Translations under genes and position numbers: made by a program
In this document: positions 8,117 through 16,777 of the stretch, piece after piece
How the letters are laid out: each line of letters begins with the position of its first letter
How positions within the stretch are numbered: the stretch's first letter is position 1
Assembly: GCA_030657355.1 (NCBI GenBank)
Contig: CP131056.1
Coordinates: forward strand, 1,133,001-1,197,000
Direction of reading: 5' to 3'
From: Radicibacter daui
GTDB lineage: Bacteria; Pseudomonadota; Alphaproteobacteria; Radicibacterales; Radicibacteraceae
DNA: 64,000 bases
The notes under the pieces: model-generated
Database searches by the model: none
Seen by the model: only the letters and a program-made list of their open reading frames with translations
What the model was told of the DNA's origin: nothing

Positions 8117-8845
8117 GCCCGGTGCCCAATAGGCCTTGCTCACGACCCGTGCAGAGGCAACGCCCAGTTGCCTGAGGCTTTGGCGGAGCTTCTGTATCGT
8201 GCCGGCTTTCCCGGTCAGAACGAAAGAGGCGCCGGCCTTGGCGAGGGCCGGCAGCGTGGCGGCGAGCTCCAGGACATGGGTGTCGCCATCCTGTCTTGCC
8301 GTCAGTCCGGCATCCGGCAGGCCAAGTTGAGCAATGGCTCCTGCGCATTCCTCCATATCGCGGACTTCGAAATGGCAGGCGACGGACCGTGTCCGGTCCT
8401 GCCGGTAAAGTGCGCAAGCAAGGCCGAGGCTGGTTTCGTCGCCAAAGACGGCAAGCGGGCCGGAAAGGCGGCGCGTGTCCAACGAGCTCCGGGGGCCGAA
8501 GAATTCGCATCTGTCGCCGGCCTTGAGCCCGCGAACCCAGGCGCTTCCCGGTCCGCTGCCATGTGCGTATCCCAGAATGCGGGTCCATCCGGCCGTGCTA
8601 TCCCAATCAATGGGGGTATAGGTTCGGGCGACAAAGGCCGATCCCATCGCGACCTGCACCTTCTGCCCGGCTATCCAGGGCAGGTCCCTGAGTGCTGCAC
8701 CTTCCAGCGTGATCAGGCGGAAGCTGTCCGATAGCCGCTCGACGGCGGTCACAGCCGCGGATTTCATCAGCAGGCGCATCAGGGCCTTGCCGAGACGCCC
8801 GGCCGGCCTGGGGGCCGGGCTTTCCAGCGGTTCCGTACTGGGCAT
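8099..8845 (-). CDS. siderophore-interacting FAD-binding protein (ferric-siderophore reductase type)
   Basis: A 248-aa protein of the ViuB/YqjH-like family. The FAD-binding signature RTYTPIDW is at residues 74-81, with an upstream beta-barrel segment and a C-terminal NAD(P)-binding-like half (AVFGDETSLGLAC; FVLTGKAGTIQKLRQSL). It would reduce cytoplasmic ferric siderophore to release Fe2+. The start overlaps the stop of the upstream methyltransferase by one base (TGATG), giving a two-gene operon. No Fur box was recognised by eye. Confidence 0.85.
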   Translation of the reverse strand: MPSTEPLESPAPRPAGRLGKALMRLLMKSAAVTAVERLSDSFRLITLEGAALRDLPWIAGQKVQVAMGSAFVARTYTPIDWDSTAGWTRILGYAHGSGPGSAWVRGLKAGDRCEFFGPRSSLDTRRLSGPLAVFGDETSLGLACALYRQDRTRSVACHFEVRDMEECAGAIAQLGLPDAGLTARQDGDTHVLELAATLPALAKAGASFVLTGKAGTIQKLRQSLRQLGVASARVVSKAYWAPGKTGLD

Positions 8846-9549
8846 CAGGCGGCCCTCAGCGTGAATTCGTTACCCCGGCCTTCGTCCAGCGGCAGCGGCT
8901 GCGAGAGGTATCCGTTCGCCGGATCGCGGACATAGCCCAGATATTCCGGCTCAAAGGCATTTTCCCCGAGGATCGTGGCGCCGGTCTTCAGGCGGGGTTC
9001 GACGAGCTTGAGCACCGGCAGATAAAGCGAAAACGCACCGTCGAGGTGCAACAGATCTATCGTGCCGACGACTCCGCGGAGCGTCTCGAGGGCGTCGCCC
9101 TCCCGGATATCGACAAGATCGGCCAGACCCGCTGCTTCAAGGTTGGTCCGCGCCCGGGAAACCTTGCCAGGTTCCAGTTCTGTGCCGATGAGGATGCCAC
9201 CGCCATTGTCGCGGATGGCCGCCGCCAGATAAATCGCCGATATCCCCATCGAGGTGCCGAATTCGACGATCCGGGTCGCGCCGGAGGCTCGTGCCATTGC
9301 GTAGAGGAACCGTCCGTAGGCCGGCGATACCGCAAGGAAGTTATTGGCATAACGGCGATAGGTCGCCTGATTGTCCGCCCGCTCCTGTGCCAGCAGGGTT
9401 TCGACGACCTGCGCGGCGTCCGCCCCCGGGCTTTCCATCAAGGCCATCATCTCTTCGATATGCGCTTGATCGGCGATCTTGGCCTCATGGTGGAGTTTGT
9501 CCAGGGTGTCGGCGACACGCCGGCTGCTCAATGTGGTCACGGAAACCAT
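8845..9549 (-). CDS. class I SAM-dependent O-methyltransferase-like protein
   Basis: A 234-aa protein with a Rossmann-type SAM fold. Motif I VEFGTSMG is at residues 95-102, followed by an acidic motif II (GTELEPGKVSRAR), a DLVDIREGDALETL motif and IDLLHLDGAF, as in class I O-methyltransferases of the CCoAOMT/catechol type. The N-terminal 60 residues are helical (dimerisation-like). Substrate unknown. Coupling to a siderophore-interacting reductase hints at catechol or siderophore chemistry, but this is inference. Divergently transcribed from an AraC regulator 131 bp away. Confidence 0.82.
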   Translation of the reverse strand: MVSVTTLSSRRVADTLDKLHHEAKIADQAHIEEMMALMESPGADAAQVVETLLAQERADNQATYRRYANNFLAVSPAYGRFLYAMARASGATRIVEFGTSMGISAIYLAAAIRDNGGGILIGTELEPGKVSRARTNLEAAGLADLVDIREGDALETLRGVVGTIDLLHLDGAFSLYLPVLKLVEPRLKTGATILGENAFEPEYLGYVRDPANGYLSQPLPLDEGRGNEFTLRAA

Positions 9550-9680
9550 CCTACCTGCTTGTGAAGGTCAAACTGTCAGGAGAGGCGCAGCGTATAAGGT
9601 GCAGAATTTGACGTCATTACGAACAATAGACAGAATGTTATTCAAAGACGCCAATCCGCTGTCATGCCTTTGGAGAAACC

Positions 9681-10493
9681 TTGCCGATCCTGAACCGCCC
9701 TTCCGGGGAAACCGACTGGATTGAGCCTGACGAGGTGCCGCGCCCGATTGTGGCCTTTGGGGCGGAAATGGCGGACGTCGATGGCTTCGAACTCGGCAGC
9801 CATGCCCACAGCAAGGGCCAGATCATGCTCGTCCAGCGGGGAGCGCTCAGCTGCGAGGTGGAGGGCGGGCTCTGGATCGTGCCCCCGCGCAGCGCCCTGT
9901 GGATACCCGGTGGCGCGCTGCACAGCGTCAAGGCAACGGGTCCGCTTGAAGGTTACAACGCGTTCATTGACCGGAATGTCGGGGTGCCGTTGCCGGCGGT
10001 GTGCTGTGCGGTATCGGTGACGCCGCTGCTGCGGGAGCTTCTCGCCCGTGCAGCGCACTTGCCCTACCTTTATGAGGAAGGAGGGGTGAACTCGCGCCTC
10101 GTGTCTGTTCTCCTGGACGAGCTTGCCATGGCGAAGGTGGAGGATCTGCATCTGCCGATGCCGGTCGATGCCCGGCTGCGCCGGATCGTTGACGCGATGA
10201 TGGCCTCGCCGGAAGAGCGGGGCACGCTGGAGAGCTGGTCCCGGCGGGCGGGGATGAGCGAACGCACCTTGTTGAGGCTGATCGTCAAGGAAACCGGCAT
10301 GAGCTTCGGTCGCTGGCGTCAGCAGCTCAGCGTAATCCTTGCCGTCAAATGGCTCTCCGGCGGCGCCTCGATCCAGCAGGTTGCAAACGACCTTGGTTAT
10401 GAGAGTGTGCCCAGCTTCGTAACGATGTTCCGCAAGACGCTTGGCACCTCGCCCCGGCGATATATGACCGAGCGTTATTCGGGCCGGCTTTAA
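9681..10493 (+). CDS. AraC-family regulator with N-terminal cupin domain
   Basis: A 270-aa protein with an AraC-type cupin sensor (HAHSKGQIMLVQRG at about 34-48; PPRSALWIPGGALHSV) and a C-terminal double HTH from about residue 170. HTH1 is around SRRAGMSERTLLRL; HTH2 is IQQVANDLGYESVPSFVTMFRK, ending TSPRRYM. The likely start is TTG at 9681 with GGAGA upstream; the nearby ATG at 9664 is out of frame. Similar to regulators that control adjacent efflux or detoxification genes. Probably regulates the divergent methyltransferase/siderophore gene pair. Confidence 0.88.
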   Translation: MPILNRPSGETDWIEPDEVPRPIVAFGAEMADVDGFELGSHAHSKGQIMLVQRGALSCEVEGGLWIVPPRSALWIPGGALHSVKATGPLEGYNAFIDRNVGVPLPAVCCAVSVTPLLRELLARAAHLPYLYEEGGVNSRLVSVLLDELAMAKVEDLHLPMPVDARLRRIVDAMMASPEERGTLESWSRRAGMSERTLLRLIVKETGMSFGRWRQQLSVILAVKWLSGGASIQQVANDLGYESVPSFVTMFRKTLGTSPRRYMTERYSGRL

Positions 10494-10497
10494 GAGT

Positions 10498-10522
10498 GCC
10501 CCTGTCTGATACAGAGGGGGGC
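10498..10522. terminator. possible bidirectional terminator between convergent genes
   Basis: An imperfect hairpin, GCCCCTGT-ctgat-ACAGaGGGGGGC, sits in the 30-bp gap between the convergent AraC and cupin genes. There is one mismatch and no clear T-run, so support is modest. Confidence 0.35.
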
Positions 10523-10523
10523 T

Positions 10524-11033
10524 TCAAGCAAGCTTCCTGGCCATCGCAAGAATACGCGGCGGAAAGGGTTCGCCCTCGGCATAAGGCGCAGCCTTCAGAT
10601 AGCCCACCGTCTTGAGGCCGCGCACCGATACCTTGCCATTGTCGGGATAGGTGCAGACTTCGTGCGGGTGGTTGAGGCCGACGGCGATGTAGACGAGGTC
10701 TTCCGGTCCGTCCGGATTGGCGATCTGGTGGGCGATGCCCTTGCCGGCCGGGCAGGAGATGCAGTCGCCCGGGCCGATGGCGGTGACGCTGTCGCCGTAC
10801 CGCAGCACGCCGTGGCCGGAGAGCACGTAGAAAATCTCGTCCTCGATCAGATGATCATGGAAGGGACAGCCGACCTGTCCTGCCGGAAGGCGTGTGATGT
10901 TCATGCCGAGCCGCCCTTCACTGCGCGGCAAACCTGGCGTCATCGGCTTGTAGTAGCTCGTCCAGTGCTGCCCGGCCTCGATGGCGGTTTCCGGGGTCGT
11001 GGCGATATTGGTGATGAGCGGCTTGTCCGCCAT
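10524..11033 (-). CDS. cupin-domain protein
   Basis: A 169-aa single-domain cupin. Metal-site motif 1 is in PFHDHLIEDEIFYVLSGHG (residues about 62-80) and motif 2 in CPAGKGIAHQI (about 101-111). The start is ATG at 11031-11033 with GGAGA upstream; a long in-frame extension is Arg/Pro-rich and implausible. Such stand-alone cupins are often sugar- or acid-binding or small dioxygenase-like proteins; no specific reaction can be assigned. It lies 46 bases downstream of the alpha/beta hydrolase in the same orientation, so the two are probably co-transcribed. Confidence 0.82.
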   Translation of the reverse strand: MADKPLITNIATTPETAIEAGQHWTSYYKPMTPGLPRSEGRLGMNITRLPAGQVGCPFHDHLIEDEIFYVLSGHGVLRYGDSVTAIGPGDCISCPAGKGIAHQIANPDGPEDLVYIAVGLNHPHEVCTYPDNGKVSVRGLKTVGYLKAAPYAEGEPFPPRILAMARKLA

Positions 11034-11079
11034 GCGGGGTCTCCCTCTGTGCCGGTCTGATTGCGGCTGGCCCGCTGTT

Positions 11080-11889
11080 TCAAGGTGCCGCCAGCATCGC
11101 GGCGACAATCGCCTCGGGGGCGTCTTCCTGCACAAGGTGGCCGGCCCCGGGCAGGCGCACAAGCGGCCGGGTGGAAATGAGCCCGGCCAGCGCCTCGCCC
11201 TTCGCCACCGGTATCCACTCATCTTCCTCACCCCACAGCACCGTCACCGGGCAGTCGAGTGGCCGGTAAAGCGGCTCGATTTCGTCGGTGTAACGCTGGT
11301 CCATCTGCGCGATTTGCCGGTAAAAGCCGGCCTGTCCCACTGGGCCGAGCCACGGTGCCATATAGGTATCGATCGCCTCGGCGCCGAGCGGTTTGTGCGC
11401 CGCGCCTTGCAGATAGGCCCGTAGCAGCGCTTCGTGGGCATAGGCCGGCAGGCCGGTGAAGGCGGGCTCAAAATGGCGCACATGCGCCACGAACGGAGAA
11501 CCCCACGGGGCGAGCGCCACGGCATCGAAGATCGTCAGCGAGCGATAGCGCAGCCCGGAGAGGAAATAACCCCGTAGCGCGGTGGCGCCGCCGAAATCGT
11601 GGCACAGCACATCCGGCCGCTCCAGCTGCCACTCCCGGAACAGGGCGGCCAGAAGCCGGTTTTGCACCGCCAGCGACACATCATGGGCCCCGGCCATCTC
11701 GGAGCGGCCATAACCCAAGAGGTCGAAATAATAGACCGTCCAGCGGCCCGCGAGATGCGGAGCGATGCGCCGCCACACCTGCGAGGAAAACGGTGTGCCA
11801 TGGATCAGCACCAGCGGCGGGCCGGCGCCGATCCGCCCCCACGCCACCCGGCGCCCCTCGAAGTCAAAGCTCCGGTCCAGCATCAGCAT
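11080..11889 (-). CDS. alpha/beta hydrolase with Asp nucleophile (haloalkane dehalogenase/epoxide hydrolase type)
   Basis: A 269-aa protein with oxyanion-hole HG (residues 30-31), GYGRSE, and the nucleophile elbow CHDFGG, in which Asp98 replaces the usual Ser, as in haloalkane dehalogenases, epoxide hydrolases and haloacetate dehalogenases. The C-terminal catalytic His lies in GAGHLVQEDAP, preceded by WGEEDEWIP. Start ATG at 11887-11889 (another ATG two codons later). Substrate unknown. In a probable operon with a cupin gene. Confidence 0.85.
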   Translation of the reverse strand: MLMLDRSFDFEGRRVAWGRIGAGPPLVLIHGTPFSSQVWRRIAPHLAGRWTVYYFDLLGYGRSEMAGAHDVSLAVQNRLLAALFREWQLERPDVLCHDFGGATALRGYFLSGLRYRSLTIFDAVALAPWGSPFVAHVRHFEPAFTGLPAYAHEALLRAYLQGAAHKPLGAEAIDTYMAPWLGPVGQAGFYRQIAQMDQRYTDEIEPLYRPLDCPVTVLWGEEDEWIPVAKGEALAGLISTRPLVRLPGAGHLVQEDAPEAIVAAMLAAP

Positions 11890-12250
11890 GCGCGATACCC
11901 TCGGTACTTTTGCAAATGGCTGGTGACTATATGAGGGACGGCAGGGCAGGCCGGTCAACCCGGGTCGGTGTGTTCCGAGGTTGCTTTAGTGCGGCAGTCC
12001 CGGGCAGTTGCAGGGTGCCGGTTTCATTACCGTGCGCCGCTTCCAGACGGGGAGTTGTTGCCGTCCAGGCCCGTTTGCGGCTCAACTGTGCGCCTTGACT
12101 GTCTGTGGCCTCACAAATGTCGGGCCAGTTTGCGGTCTAAGGTCCGGTTGCGGGCAATGCTAGCCCGCCGGGCCTTCCGGTTCGTCTGCCCCCTGCGCCC
12201 CGGGGGCCATCCATTTGGGGCGCGGAACCCATGGAGCGAGGAGATCTCTG
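11890..12250. other. 361-bp gap without a convincing gene (divergent promoter region)
   Basis: Separates the minus-strand hydrolase from the plus-strand ThDP-enzyme operon. Short frames here lack an RBS or codon bias. A TTGACT at about 12095 could be a -35 element, but no good -10 is evident at the right distance. GAGGAG just before 12251 serves as the RBS of the next gene. Confidence 0.4.
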
Positions 12251-13918
12251 ATGCCCAAAGGCGCTGAACTGCTGGTTGCCGCCCTTGAGAATGAAGGGGT
12301 GGAGCGGATCTTCGGTATTCCGGGCGAAGAGAATCTCGATGTCGTCGAAGCGCTGCGTAAATCCTCCATCGAGCTGGTGCTGACGCGGCATGAGCAGGCC
12401 GCCGCCTTCATGGCGGCCACCTATGGCCGCCTGACCGGCAAGCCCGGTGTCTGCCTCACCACGCTCGGGCCGGGCGCGCTCAACCTCACCACCGCGGCGG
12501 CCTATGCCCAGCTTGGCGCCATGCCGATGGTGATGATCACCGGGCAGAAGGGCATCCTTTCTTCCCGCCAGGCGCAGTTCCAGATCGTTGACATCGTGGC
12601 GGTGATGAAGCCGCTCACCAAACTTGCCCGCCAGATCGTCTCGCCGGCTACCGTGCCCACCATCGTGCGCGAAGCCTTCCGCATCGCGGCCGAGGAGCGT
12701 CCCGGCCCGGTGCTGCTGGAGCTGCCGGAGGATATCGCGGTGATGGAGGCGGCCAATCCCGGCCTTATCCCGCCGCATCCGGTTGAGATTCCGCTGGCAA
12801 GCGAAGCGGCGCTGGAGCGTGCCGCCCAGCTCATCATGAAGGCCGAGCGCCCGCTGGTGATGGTGGGGGCCGCCGCCTCGCGCCCGCGCTCCACCTCTGA
12901 GCTTGCGCAGTTCGTCGTGCGTTCGCGCATCCCCTATTTCACCACCCAGATGGGCAAGGGCACCGTGCCTGGCGGCACCGAGCTTTATATGGGCACCGCC
13001 GCCCTTTCCGAGCGCGACTATGTGCATGAGGCCATCGAGCGGGCGGACCTCATCATCACCATCGGCCATGACACGGTGGAAAAGCCGCCCTTCATCATGA
13101 AGGCGCGCGGGGAGAGCGACGGGCCGAAGGTCATCCATATCGGTTACCAGCCGGCCAGTGTCGAGCAGGTCTATTTCCCGCAAGTTGAGGTTATCGGCGA
13201 TCTTGGCCCCTCGCTGCGCCTGCTGGCAGACCGGGTGGAAGGCAAGATCCCCAATGCGGGCGCACTTCTGCCGCTGCGCGAAGGCATCCTTGCCCGTATC
13301 GCCGCCCGCGCTACCGAAGCGCGGCTCACCCCCCAGCGGCTGGTGCATGATATCCGCCAGGTGATGCCGCCGGACGGCGTGCTGGCGCTTGATAACGGCA
13401 TGTACAAGATCTGGTTTGCCCGCAATTACCGCACCCAGGTTGCCAACACGCTGCTGCTCGATAACGCGCTTGCCACCATGGGCGCGGGCCTTCCGTCCGC
13501 CATCACGGCGGCGCTGCTTTATCCCGGCCGCCGGGTGATGGCGGTGTGCGGCGATGGCGGCTTCATGATGAACAGCCAGGAGCTGGAAACGGCGCTGCGC
13601 CTCAAGGTCAATCTGGTGGTGCTGGTTATCGAGGACGGCGCCTTCGGCATGATCCGCTGGAAGCAGGCGGTCGACGAGTTTGCCGATTACGGCATGACCT
13701 TCACCAACCCGGACTTCGTGAAATACGCCGAATCCTACGGCGCGAAGGGCACGCGGGTAAATGCTCCCGAGGAGCTGAAGCCGGCGCTGGAAGCGGCCTT
13801 TGCCGGCGGTGGGGTGCATCTGGTCGTGGTGCTGATCGATTATTCGGAAAACAAGCGCGTGCTTGTGGACGAGTTGCAGAAGCGCCTGCCCGTGCTGCCC
13901 GAACCGGCAACAGCCTGA
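12251..13918 (+). CDS. acetolactate synthase large-subunit-like ThDP enzyme
   Basis: A 555-aa protein with the full three-domain ThDP-enzyme layout. N-terminal pyrimidine domain: IFGIPGEENLDVVEAL, catalytic Glu in TRHEQAAAFMA, LTTLGPGALN. Central domain around 190-320. C-terminal diphosphate domain: CGDGGFMMNSQELETA, the GDG...N cofactor motif near residue 432. Close to catabolic or orphan acetolactate synthases; no regulatory small subunit is adjacent. ATG at 12251 has GGAG upstream; an earlier in-frame start at 12215 is less likely. It heads an operon with an aldehyde dehydrogenase, suggesting a 2-keto-acid or aldehyde route rather than valine biosynthesis (inference). Confidence 0.85.
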   Translation: MPKGAELLVAALENEGVERIFGIPGEENLDVVEALRKSSIELVLTRHEQAAAFMAATYGRLTGKPGVCLTTLGPGALNLTTAAAYAQLGAMPMVMITGQKGILSSRQAQFQIVDIVAVMKPLTKLARQIVSPATVPTIVREAFRIAAEERPGPVLLELPEDIAVMEAANPGLIPPHPVEIPLASEAALERAAQLIMKAERPLVMVGAAASRPRSTSELAQFVVRSRIPYFTTQMGKGTVPGGTELYMGTAALSERDYVHEAIERADLIITIGHDTVEKPPFIMKARGESDGPKVIHIGYQPASVEQVYFPQVEVIGDLGPSLRLLADRVEGKIPNAGALLPLREGILARIAARATEARLTPQRLVHDIRQVMPPDGVLALDNGMYKIWFARNYRTQVANTLLLDNALATMGAGLPSAITAALLYPGRRVMAVCGDGGFMMNSQELETALRLKVNLVVLVIEDGAFGMIRWKQAVDEFADYGMTFTNPDFVKYAESYGAKGTRVNAPEELKPALEAAFAGGGVHLVVVLIDYSENKRVLVDELQKRLPVLPEPATA

Positions 13919-13942
13919 CGCCCTGAAACAGGAGTAAGAGAC

Positions 13943-15334
13943 ATGTCCCGGACCTATCAGGTCGTCCAGGCCTATGACCGTGCGCCGGTCAGGGAAGTGG
14001 TGGCCGACACCGCCGAGACGCTGGAAGCCAAGCTGGCCCTTGCCGAGCGCACGTTCAAAAACCGTGATGGCTGGCTGAAGCCGCATCAGCGCAGCGCCAT
14101 TCTCCTGCGCGCCGCCACCCTGCTGGCCGAACGCCAGCAGGTCTTCGCCAAACTCATCGCGCAGGAGGGCGGCAAACCGCTGACCGATGCGCTGGTGGAA
14201 GCGGCGCGCGCGGTTGACGGGTTGCGCAATGCGGCGGAGGAGCTGCGCAATTTCGCGGGCCGTGAAATCCCCATGGGCCTTACCCCGGCCAGCGACGGGC
14301 GCTGGGCTTTCACCACCAAGGAGCCGATTGGCGTCGTTGCCGCCATCTCGGCCTTCAATCACCCGCTGAACCTCATCATCCATCAGGTGGCGCCGGCCGT
14401 GGCCACCGGCTGCCCGGTTATCGTCAAGCCGGCAGCACCCACGCCGCTCAGCTGTATCGAGCTGGTGGCCCTGCTGGCCGAAGCCGGCCTGCCGGAGGGT
14501 TGGTGCCAGACGCTGATCACGGAAGAAAATGCCCTCGCCGAAGCGCTGGCGACGGACCGGCGGGTGGCCTTCCTCAGCTTCATCGGTTCAGCCAAGGTCG
14601 GCTGGTACCTGCGCAGCAAGCTCGCCCCTGGCGCCCGCTGCGCGCTGGAGCATGGCGGCGCCGCGCCGGTGATCGTGGACCGCAGCGCCCCGTTGGACTC
14701 GATCATCGAGCCGATCGTGAAGGGCGGCTATTATCATGCTGGCCAGGTCTGCGTGTCAGTGCAGCGCATCTTCGTGCATGAGGATATCAAGGCCGAGTTC
14801 ACCGAGCGGCTTGCTGCCCGTGTCGCAGCACTCAGGACAGGTGATCCGCTGCTGGCGCAAACCGAAGTCGGCCCCCTCATCCTGCCGCGCGAAACGGACC
14901 GGGTACTTTCGTGGATTGAGGAGGCGGTGGCCGGTGGCGGCAAGCTGATCGGTGGCGGGCGTCTCTCCGCCACGACGCTGAAGCCCGCCATCCTGCTGGA
15001 GCCGCCGGCGGATGCCAAAGTCTCGCAGCTGGAAGTCTTCGGCCCGCTGACCTGCGTTTATGGTTATAGCGATCTCGATCACGCCATCGAGATCGCCAAT
15101 TCCCTGCCGGTAGCCTTCCAGGCGAGTGTCTTTTCCAGCGAGATTGGCCCCGCCTTGCGCGCGGCCCATCGCCTCGATGCCGCCGCCGTGATAGTCAATG
15201 ACCACACGGCCTTCCGCACTGACTGGATGCCCTTTGCCGGGCGCCGCCAGTCCGGTTACGGCATCGGCGGCATTCCCTGGACGATGGCGGAAATGGCGGA
15301 AGAAAAGATGGTGGTGCTGCGGTACGGCGGCTGA
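13943..15334 (+). CDS. NAD(P)-dependent aldehyde dehydrogenase family protein
   Basis: A 463-aa ALDH-superfamily member. It has the N-terminal helical region, FNHPLNLIIHQVAPA (oxyanion Asn motif) near 138-152, cofactor motif VIVKPAAPTPLS, SFIGSAKVG, general-base Glu236 in ALEHGG, and nucleophile Cys270 in GQVCVSVQR. C-terminal FGPLTCVYGY and ADWMPFAG-like segments are present. Slightly shorter than typical 480-500-aa ALDHs. It lies 24 bases after the ThDP enzyme with a GGAG RBS; the pair may handle an aldehyde product of the first enzyme. Substrate unknown. Confidence 0.9.
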   Translation: MSRTYQVVQAYDRAPVREVVADTAETLEAKLALAERTFKNRDGWLKPHQRSAILLRAATLLAERQQVFAKLIAQEGGKPLTDALVEAARAVDGLRNAAEELRNFAGREIPMGLTPASDGRWAFTTKEPIGVVAAISAFNHPLNLIIHQVAPAVATGCPVIVKPAAPTPLSCIELVALLAEAGLPEGWCQTLITEENALAEALATDRRVAFLSFIGSAKVGWYLRSKLAPGARCALEHGGAAPVIVDRSAPLDSIIEPIVKGGYYHAGQVCVSVQRIFVHEDIKAEFTERLAARVAALRTGDPLLAQTEVGPLILPRETDRVLSWIEEAVAGGGKLIGGGRLSATTLKPAILLEPPADAKVSQLEVFGPLTCVYGYSDLDHAIEIANSLPVAFQASVFSSEIGPALRAAHRLDAAAVIVNDHTAFRTDWMPFAGRRQSGYGIGGIPWTMAEMAEEKMVVLRYGG

Positions 15335-15365
15335 TGACGCCGCGCCATTTCCGGCACCTGGGCCA

Positions 15366-16745
15366 TCAAGCCGGCCAGTTGGTCATCGGCCCGCGCCAGT
15401 CTTCATAGAGTTTGCTGAGGCGCAGCACTTCCATGTCGGCGAAACGGGGGGCCACGATCTGCAAACCAATCGGCATGCCGCCGTTTGAAAAACCGCAATT
15501 GATCGAGCTTGCCGGCTGCTCCGACATGTTCCACGGCACGGTAAAGGCAATGTGCTCGAAGGGTTTTGCCGGATCGTTGGTCGGGCTTGCCCAGTCAGCC
15601 GGATAGGAGATGATGGGGTTGGTGGGAGAGAGCACGGCGTCCACCTGCTGGAACAGAGCGCCGCAGGCCTTGCGCATCTCGATGGTCTGATTGAAGCCGC
15701 GCGCGGCGGCCACCCCGCTCACCTTGTCGCCGCCTTTGGCCCAGTCAAGGATATAGGGCAGGATTTTTGCCTTGCTGGCCTCGTCCAGCTTCTCCATGTC
15801 GCCCCAGAAGCGGGCGCGCCAGAAATCATCCAGCCCGTCCAGCATCTCGCGTGTCAGCACACCCGGCACCGGCACGATGATCGCGCCCGCCGCCTCAAAG
15901 CGCCGGGCGGCCGCTTCCACGGCGGCGGCAATTTCCGGGTCGGTCTCAAGGCCGCAGCCCGCCTCCAGCATCAAGCCGATGCGAAGGCCGCGAACATCCG
16001 TGCCGTCCAGATCCATCCAGTCGATCTCTTCCGGCGGCAGGCTGGTGCCGTCACGCCAGTCGGGGCGGGAAAGGGCGGTCATGGCAAGCGCACTGTCGGC
16101 AACGGTGCGTGTCATCGGCCCGGCGCAGCGACCGACATAATAGGGATCGACCGGGATGCGCCCGTGGCTGGGCTTGAAGCCGAAGATGCCGCACCAGCCC
16201 GCCGGCAGCCGCACCGAGCCGCCGATATCGGTGCCGACATGGACCGGCCCGTACCCCGCTGCCGCCGCTGCCGCCGCACCGGCGCTGGAGCCGCCGGGGT
16301 TCTGCGTCACATCCCACGGATTGCGCGAGAGCGGATGAAAGCTGGAAAGGCCGGAGGAGAGCATGCCGTAATCGGGGCAGGTGGTCTTGGCGAAGATCAC
16401 CGCACCATCCTCCCGCAGCCGCGCCGCTGCCGGGGCATCCGCGACGGCCGGCACCAGTTTCGTGGCGGCAGTGCCAAGCGGCACCGGTTGACCTTCAGTG
16501 GCGATCAGTTCCTTGAGCGTTACCGGGATGCCATCAAGCCGGCCTTGCGGCGCGCCTTTGGTCCAGCGCTCGGTGGAAGCTTTGGCCATGGCCCGCGCGG
16601 CCTCGGGGTCGTAGGCGTAAAGGGCCTGATATTTGGGCTCGTTGGCCTCCACATGCTTTTCCAGCGCCAGCCAGTGTTCGAGCGGAGAGAGCGCTTTCCG
16701 GGCGAAAAGCTCCGTCAGTTCAACGGCGGTCAAAAAGGCGGACAT
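15366..16745 (-). CDS. amidase (amidase-signature family)
   Basis: A 459-aa amidase-signature hydrolase with a Ser-cisSer-Lys triad: the catalytic Lys in GIPVTLKELI, and the Gly/Ser-rich signature NPGGSSAGAAAA through GTDIGGSVRLPAGWCG. Start ATG at 16743-16745 with GGAG; a TTG six codons earlier is less likely. Last gene of a dipeptide-type ABC operon, so it probably cleaves an amide in the imported solute. Could be mistaken for GatA, but the genomic context argues for catabolism. Confidence 0.9.
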   Translation of the reverse strand: MSAFLTAVELTELFARKALSPLEHWLALEKHVEANEPKYQALYAYDPEAARAMAKASTERWTKGAPQGRLDGIPVTLKELIATEGQPVPLGTAATKLVPAVADAPAAARLREDGAVIFAKTTCPDYGMLSSGLSSFHPLSRNPWDVTQNPGGSSAGAAAAAAAGYGPVHVGTDIGGSVRLPAGWCGIFGFKPSHGRIPVDPYYVGRCAGPMTRTVADSALAMTALSRPDWRDGTSLPPEEIDWMDLDGTDVRGLRIGLMLEAGCGLETDPEIAAAVEAAARRFEAAGAIIVPVPGVLTREMLDGLDDFWRARFWGDMEKLDEASKAKILPYILDWAKGGDKVSGVAAARGFNQTIEMRKACGALFQQVDAVLSPTNPIISYPADWASPTNDPAKPFEHIAFTVPWNMSEQPASSINCGFSNGGMPIGLQIVAPRFADMEVLRLSKLYEDWRGPMTNWPA

Positions 16746-16777
16746 GGTCAGGCTCTCCGGCAAGGCTCAGACTGGGT

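Noticed and set aside
12137-14383. Long minus-strand frame opposite the ThDP enzyme
   Set aside because: Low-complexity composition and full overlap with a canonical acetolactate-synthase-like gene on the plus strand.
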